NCBI GenBank assembly: GCA_026785815.1
Contig: JAJAZH010000027.1
Location: 1 to 9,495 of the forward strand
DNA length: 9,495 nucleotides
Reading direction: 5' to 3'
Source: Ramlibacter sp.
Lineage (GTDB): Bacteria > Pseudomonadota > Gammaproteobacteria > Burkholderiales > Burkholderiaceae_C
The translations under genes were made by a program, and so were the position numbers. Position 1 is the stretch's first letter. Every line of letters begins with the position of its first letter. Of the stretch, positions 6,614-9,495 are shown one piece after another. Under the pieces are notes generated by a model, which had not been told where the DNA came from, searched no databases, and saw only the letters and a program-made list of their open reading frames with translations.

Positions 6614-7170
6614 ACAATCCGGTGAGTGCCGCCGGGCTGCCCCCAGGCGCGAAGGCCCCCTCGGGGGGCAGCGCAGGTGCTTCGGCACCAAGCGTGGGGG
6701 CCACATTGGTGGCGCACGGGGAGCGGCCGCGTGAAGGGGGGCCGGACCGCAAGGAAATCGAAGTCGCCGTCGGCGTGCTACTGCGGCCAGACGGCGCCTT
6801 CCTTCTCACGTCGCGGCCGGCGGGCAAGGTGTATCAGGGTTACTGGGAGTTTCCGGGTGGCAAGGTCGAATCCGGCGAATCGATCGAGCAGGCGTTGCGG
6901 CGCGAACTGCAGGAAGAAATCGGGATCGCGATCGGTGCTGTCCATCCCTGGAAGGTCGAGCGCGTCGACTATCCGCACGCTCTCGTGCGTCTGAACTTCT
7001 GCAAGGTGTTCGAGTGGCAAGGGGAACTGCAGATGCACGAAGGACAGTCCTGCGCCTGGCAGAACTTGCCGGTCACCGTGCAGCCCGTGCTGCCCGGAAC
7101 GGTGCCAGTTCTCCAGTGGCTCGCGGCGGACCGGCAGTTCAATGGAGTCACCCATTCGCCAGCGGGATAG
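6610..7170 (+). CDS. mutT: MutT-like NUDIX hydrolase with repeat-derived N-terminal extension
   Basis: This is a pyrophosphohydrolase of the 8-oxo-dGTP-removing type. The NUDIX box GX5EX7REUXEEXGU is complete at residues 84-106 (G84, E90, R98-E99, E102-E103, G105). It follows YWEFPGGK, the usual MutT context, and the C-terminal half resembles MutT too. The GTG at 6610 overlaps the ATPase stop (GTGA), giving 186 residues. A standard MutT of about 130-145 residues would begin near KEIEVAVGVLL (48-58). The extra Gly/Ala/Pro-rich segment (about 7-33) is translated from a dispersed GC-rich repeat at 6628-6706. In-frame GTG at 6694 or 6709 are alternative starts that would shorten this extension. 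The gene converges with yacG across a 45-base gap in which I see no clear terminator. Confidence 0.9.
   Translation: MNNPVSAAGLPPGAKAPSGGSAGASAPSVGATLVAHGERPREGGPDRKEIEVAVGVLLRPDGAFLLTSRPAGKVYQGYWEFPGGKVESGESIEQALRRELQEEIGIAIGAVHPWKVERVDYPHALVRLNFCKVFEWQGELQMHEGQSCAWQNLPVTVQPVLPGTVPVLQWLAADRQFNGVTHSPAG
6628..6706 (+). repeat. Dispersed GC-rich palindromic repeat, copy A (inside the mutT 5' end)
   Basis: This 79-base element matches copy B at 8839-8918. Both begin GCCGCCGGGC, share CTCGGGGGGCAG (6660-6671 here) followed by YGCAG, and end with CGTGGGGGCC plus ACAT. It contains several inverted repeats. GCTGCCCCC (6636-6644) pairs with GGGGGCAGC (6664-6672). A competing tight hairpin pairs 6655-6660 with 6664-6669. 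A perfect 5-bp stem, GGTGC/GCACC (6676-6680 / 6685-6689), carries a TTCG tetraloop. No T run follows, so it is not a classical terminator. It is read through as codons of mutT. Confidence 0.8.
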
Positions 7171-7215
7171 GGCTGCCGGATCATGCCCCGGCCCGGCCAT
7201 CCGAGCGCCCAGAAC

Positions 7216-7431
7216 TTATTGCAGTTTGGGATCGCCGAACTGCTGGTCGTCGGGTGGAGCTTCGCTGGCGACGCGAAAGCTTTCGCTGGCCCAGGCGCCC
7301 AGGTCATGGTTCTTGCAACGCTCGCCGCAAAAGGGCCGAAACGGATTGCTGCTGCTGTAGACGCTGCCGCCGCCGCAGCCGGGACAGGTGACGATGCGCG
7401 GCTTCGCGCCGGATGAATCTTTCTGGCTCAT
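7216..7431 (-). CDS. yacG: DNA gyrase inhibitor YacG, zinc-binding
   Basis: This is a small zinc-finger protein that in E. coli binds GyrB and blocks gyrase from binding DNA. It has 71 residues, close to the family length of about 65. The four zinc ligands fit the family pattern C-x2-C-x15-C-x3-C: C16 and C19 in VTCPGCGG, C35 and C39 in FRPFCGERCK. The diagnostic NHDLGAWASESFRV follows (41-54), and the tail is acidic and probably disordered. The ATG at 7431 lies 11 bases after the zapD stop, with only a weak GCGAG purine stretch before it, consistent with translational coupling to zapD. It is the last gene of the pilD-coaE-zapD-yacG run. Confidence 0.95.
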   Translation of the reverse strand: MSQKDSSGAKPRIVTCPGCGGGSVYSSSNPFRPFCGERCKNHDLGAWASESFRVASEAPPDDQQFGDPKLQ

Positions 7432-7442
7432 CTCGCTGCGAT

Positions 7443-8198
7443 TCAGGAACAGAGTGTCAGCTCAAAGGTGGCGTTGTCGGCGCTCGGCTGCAGCCGGTCT
7501 CCGGCCTCTTCGTGCATCAGGCGCACCGACACCATCAGACGGTTGCCGCTGATCTCGGGCACCAGGTGCAGCGACGGGTCGATGCGCAGGCGCAGCAACT
7601 GGAAGGTGCGGCCGGTGGGCAGGTTCTGCTGGTATTGGCCAGTCGTGGCCATCACCTTCTGGGCCATGCCCGACTCGCGCAGCAGTCGCAGCAGCAGATG
7701 CACCGACTCGGCCAGGGGGGCCAGCGTGGATGCCCAGCGCTCGAGATCGGCGCGCCTTGCGTCGGGCGCCCGGTGCTGCCAGGCGTAATAGGCCGGCAAG
7801 TCGAATTCAGAAGTGCCGCCGGGAATGCTGATGCGGCTGCGAATGCTCATCAGCCAGTCGTTCTCGGTGAGGGTCTGCCCGGCCTTGCCCGGCAGGTTGT
7901 TTAAGGTCGAAAAACAACCATCCAGCTTCGCGATCACCTCGTCGAGCACTGCTTGGGCAATGGCCGGATTGCCCCGGTAGCCGTTGAGCGCCTGCTTCTG
8001 CTTTTCGAGGTCCTTCATCACGTCGGACTTGAGGTCCGCGCGGGCACCGACATCCATCACTTCGAAGATGGTGGCGAGGGCGTAGTGGTGATCGACAGGG
8101 TGGTCGCGCGGGACCAGCAGGCTCAGCCGACGGAACAGGTGTTCCAGGCGAAGGTAGGTGCGGATGCGTTCGTTGAAAGGATATTCGTAAAGGATCAC
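7443..8198 (-). CDS. zapD: Cell division protein ZapD (DUF1342)
   Basis: ZapD binds the C-terminal tail of FtsZ and bundles its filaments, stabilising the Z ring. The family signatures ILYEYPFNERIRTYLRLEHL (2-21) and NDWLMSIRSRISIPGG (113-128), then FDLPAYYAWQH, are clear. The first half is helical (alpha domain) and the later part, including RTFQLLRLRID and NRLMVSVRLMH, is beta-rich as expected. I choose GTG 8198, giving 251 residues and placing the start directly before the conserved ILYEYPF, as in homologues. The in-frame ATG at 8249 would add 17 unconserved residues and overlap the end of coaE. The ribosome-binding site is weak (GAAGCAG). It lies 28 bases after coaE in this reading. Confidence 0.94.
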   Translation of the reverse strand: MILYEYPFNERIRTYLRLEHLFRRLSLLVPRDHPVDHHYALATIFEVMDVGARADLKSDVMKDLEKQKQALNGYRGNPAIAQAVLDEVIAKLDGCFSTLNNLPGKAGQTLTENDWLMSIRSRISIPGGTSEFDLPAYYAWQHRAPDARRADLERWASTLAPLAESVHLLLRLLRESGMAQKVMATTGQYQQNLPTGRTFQLLRLRIDPSLHLVPEISGNRLMVSVRLMHEEAGDRLQPSADNATFELTLCS

Positions 8199-8226
8199 GC
8201 TGCTTCGGTTTCCGACAAGGCCGACA

Positions 8227-8835
8227 TCATAGCCCGAAGGCTGTGGCAATCCGGGCCACTTCGGCCTGCAATTGCGCCAGCGTTAACCCCTCGTTGCAGA
8301 TAACGATGTCGGCTGCCGCCAACCGCAGCGCGCGCGATGCTTGGGCCGCGATGATGGCCTCGACCTGCTGTGCCGTCAGCGTGCTGCGCGCGACCACGCG
8401 TGCAATCTGCGTGGCGGTTTCGCAGTCGACGACAACCACCTGGTCCACCTGCTGCCGCCACCGGCCCGACTCGACCAGCAACGGAATGTCCAGCACGATG
8501 CAGCGGCTGCCCGCAGCCAGTGCGAGCTGCACCTGACGGTCGCTTGCTGCGCCGACCAGCGGATGGACGATCGCCTCCAGCTGCTGGCGAGCAGCTGGTG
8601 TCGCGTAGGCGTGCTCACGCATCAAGGCGCGGTCCAGCGCGCCGTCGCTGGCGATGAAGCGTTGTCCAAACTGTTTTGCGATGACCGGAATCGCCGCGCC
8701 GCCGGCCGCTGTCACCTGCCGCGAGATGGCGTCGGCGTCAATCACCGCCGCCCCCAGATCGGACAACATGCCCAAGACGGTGCTCTTGCCGCTGCCGATG
8801 CCACCGGTGAGCCCGACCCGCAGAGGCGGCTTCAC
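8227..8835 (-). CDS. coaE: Dephospho-CoA kinase
   Basis: CoaE phosphorylates the 3'-hydroxyl of the ribose of dephospho-CoA, the last step of coenzyme A synthesis. From GTG 8835 the protein has 202 residues, the normal family length. The P-loop is GGIGSGKST (11-19). VIDADAISR (32-39 onward), LEAIVHPLV (87-94) and DIPLLVESG (117-124) are in place, and the lid-region QASRALRLAAADIVICNEG (165-183) is canonical. The frame stays open upstream to a GTG at 8916, but those 27 extra codons are entirely the GC-rich repeat at 8839-8918 and resemble no CoaE, so I reject the longer start. No clear Shine-Dalgarno precedes 8835. Its stop lies 28 bases before the zapD start. Confidence 0.95.
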   Translation of the reverse strand: MKPPLRVGLTGGIGSGKSTVLGMLSDLGAAVIDADAISRQVTAAGGAAIPVIAKQFGQRFIASDGALDRALMREHAYATPAARQQLEAIVHPLVGAASDRQVQLALAAGSRCIVLDIPLLVESGRWRQQVDQVVVVDCETATQIARVVARSTLTAQQVEAIIAAQASRALRLAAADIVICNEGLTLAQLQAEVARIATAFGL

Positions 8836-8838
8836 GCC

Positions 8839-8918
8839 GCCGCCGGGCCGCCCCAAGGCGGCGTGCACCCGCTCGGGGGGCAGTGCAGCGGCGGCGCCGA
8901 AAACGTGGGGGCCCACAT
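8839..8918 (+). repeat. Dispersed GC-rich palindromic repeat, copy B (pilD-coaE junction)
   Basis: This 80-base element aligns over its whole length with copy A at 6628-6706, sharing GCCGCCGGGC, CTCGGGGGGCAG (8872-8883), YGCAG and CGTGGGGGCC near the end. Its hairpins differ in bases but occupy the same places: GCCGCC/GGCGGC (8847-8852 / 8857-8862, loop CCAA) and CGGC/GCCG (8889-8892 / 8896-8899, loop GGC) where copy A has its TTCG hairpin. It fills nearly all of the 85 bases between the pilD stop and the coaE start. Relative to transcription it is inverted compared with copy A. Confidence 0.8.
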
Positions 8919-8920
8919 CC

Positions 8921-9495
8921 CTAGAGCCCGATCGCCCGCAGGATCGACTCGGGTCCGAAGACGAGGGCCGTCAGGCCTGCCCCGGCCAGGAACGGACCGA
9001 ACGGGACATGCCCACCTTCACGCAGTCCACTCGTGAATTTCATCGTGATGCCCACGACTGCCCCAATCACCGACGCCATCAGGATGACCGGCACCAGCGC
9101 CTGCCAGCCGAACCAGGCGCCGAGCGCCGCAAACAGCTTGAAGTCGCCAAAGCCCATTCCTTCCTTGCCGGTCAGCAGCTTGAACCCCTGGTAGACCAGC
9201 CACAGCGAAAGGTAACCTGCCACTGCGCCCCACAGGGCCTGCGTCAGCGGCACACCAGTCCAGCGCAGCGCAGCAGCGATCAGCCCGGCCCAAAGCAGTG
9301 GCAGCGTAATGTCGTCGGGCAGCAGCGTCGTATCCCAGTCGATCAACGCCAGCGTGACGATCGCGGCGCTGAAGCCGCACCACGCCAGGCCGGTTGCCGT
9401 CAGTCCCCACCGCTGGATGCAGTAGAAGAACAAGGCGCCGGTGACCAGTTCGACCACTGGATAGCGGATGCCGATTTTTTTGCCGCAGGAAGAGC
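8921..9495 (-). CDS. pilD: Type IV prepilin peptidase / N-methyltransferase PilD (partial, N-terminus beyond right edge)
   Basis: PilD is an inner-membrane aspartic protease that cleaves the leader of type IV pilins and type II secretion pseudopilins and N-methylates the new end. The reading frame is open to the window edge, so 191 residues of the C-terminal part are visible. It starts SSCGKKIGIRYPVVELVTG, the second half of the family's zinc-type CxxC region; the split codon at the edge ends in GC, compatible with the preceding Cys. Both catalytic Asp motifs are present: ALIDWDTTLLPDD, and GMGFGD in front of FKLFAALGAWFG. Several hydrophobic segments fit the polytopic fold. The stop TAG at 8921-8923 is followed by repeat copy B and coaE. 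The pilB and pilC genes would be expected just outside. Confidence 0.95.
   Translation of the reverse strand, partial: SSCGKKIGIRYPVVELVTGALFFYCIQRWGLTATGLAWCGFSAAIVTLALIDWDTTLLPDDITLPLLWAGLIAAALRWTGVPLTQALWGAVAGYLSLWLVYQGFKLLTGKEGMGFGDFKLFAALGAWFGWQALVPVILMASVIGAVVGITMKFTSGLREGGHVPFGPFLAGAGLTALVFGPESILRAIGL

Noticed and set aside
7171..7215. Possible bidirectional terminator in the convergent mutT/yacG gap
   Set aside because: Only short GC pairings (such as CCGG...CCGG) are present and no T or A run follows, so no terminator can be supported.
9473..9483. A-run in pilD (seven A on the coding strand) as a programmed frameshift site
   Set aside because: The PilD frame continues normally on both sides of the run, with no stop or overlapping frame that would need slippage.

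Overview
The base composition and gene content point to a GC-rich betaproteobacterium of the order Burkholderiales, most likely Comamonadaceae or a close relative. Supporting signs are a TakP-like TRAP transporter, the argJ / ATPase / mutT block facing a pilD-coaE-zapD-yacG block (an arrangement I recognise from betaproteobacterial chromosomes), and GC-rich palindromic repeats in gene junctions. The window looks chromosomal. I see no transposase, integrase, tRNA, rRNA or CRISPR array.

Layout. (1) 1-2985, minus strand: a TRAP transporter read dctP > dctQ > dctM. The large permease runs off the left edge. A strong intrinsic terminator lies between the binding-protein gene and the membrane genes. 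(2) 2986-3123: a short divergent intergenic region. (3) 3124-7170, plus strand: five closely spaced genes, namely a fumarylpyruvate-hydrolase-like FAH protein with an export signal, a single-domain rhodanese, argJ (ornithine acetyltransferase), a DUF815-type AAA+ ATPase, and a mutT-like NUDIX hydrolase that overlaps the ATPase by 4 bases. (4) 7216-9495, minus strand, converging on mutT: pilD (5' end off the right edge) > coaE > zapD > yacG.

How the genes work together. Region 1 imports an organic acid, probably a 2-oxo acid or related carboxylate. The divergent FAH-like protein carries a Tat-type leader, as does the binding protein, so an extracytoplasmic hydrolase feeding a TRAP importer is a reasonable hypothesis. 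Region 3 combines arginine biosynthesis with nucleotide-pool sanitation and an ATPase of unknown role. Region 4 is a housekeeping cluster: type IV prepilin processing, coenzyme A synthesis, Z-ring bundling and gyrase inhibition.

The least expected features are the exported FAH-like enzyme, a long Pro-rich insertion in the TRAP large permease, and a pair of about 80-bp GC-rich repeats. One repeat copy is translated in frame as part of the MutT N-terminus. The other fills the pilD-coaE junction and creates a false N-terminal extension of CoaE.
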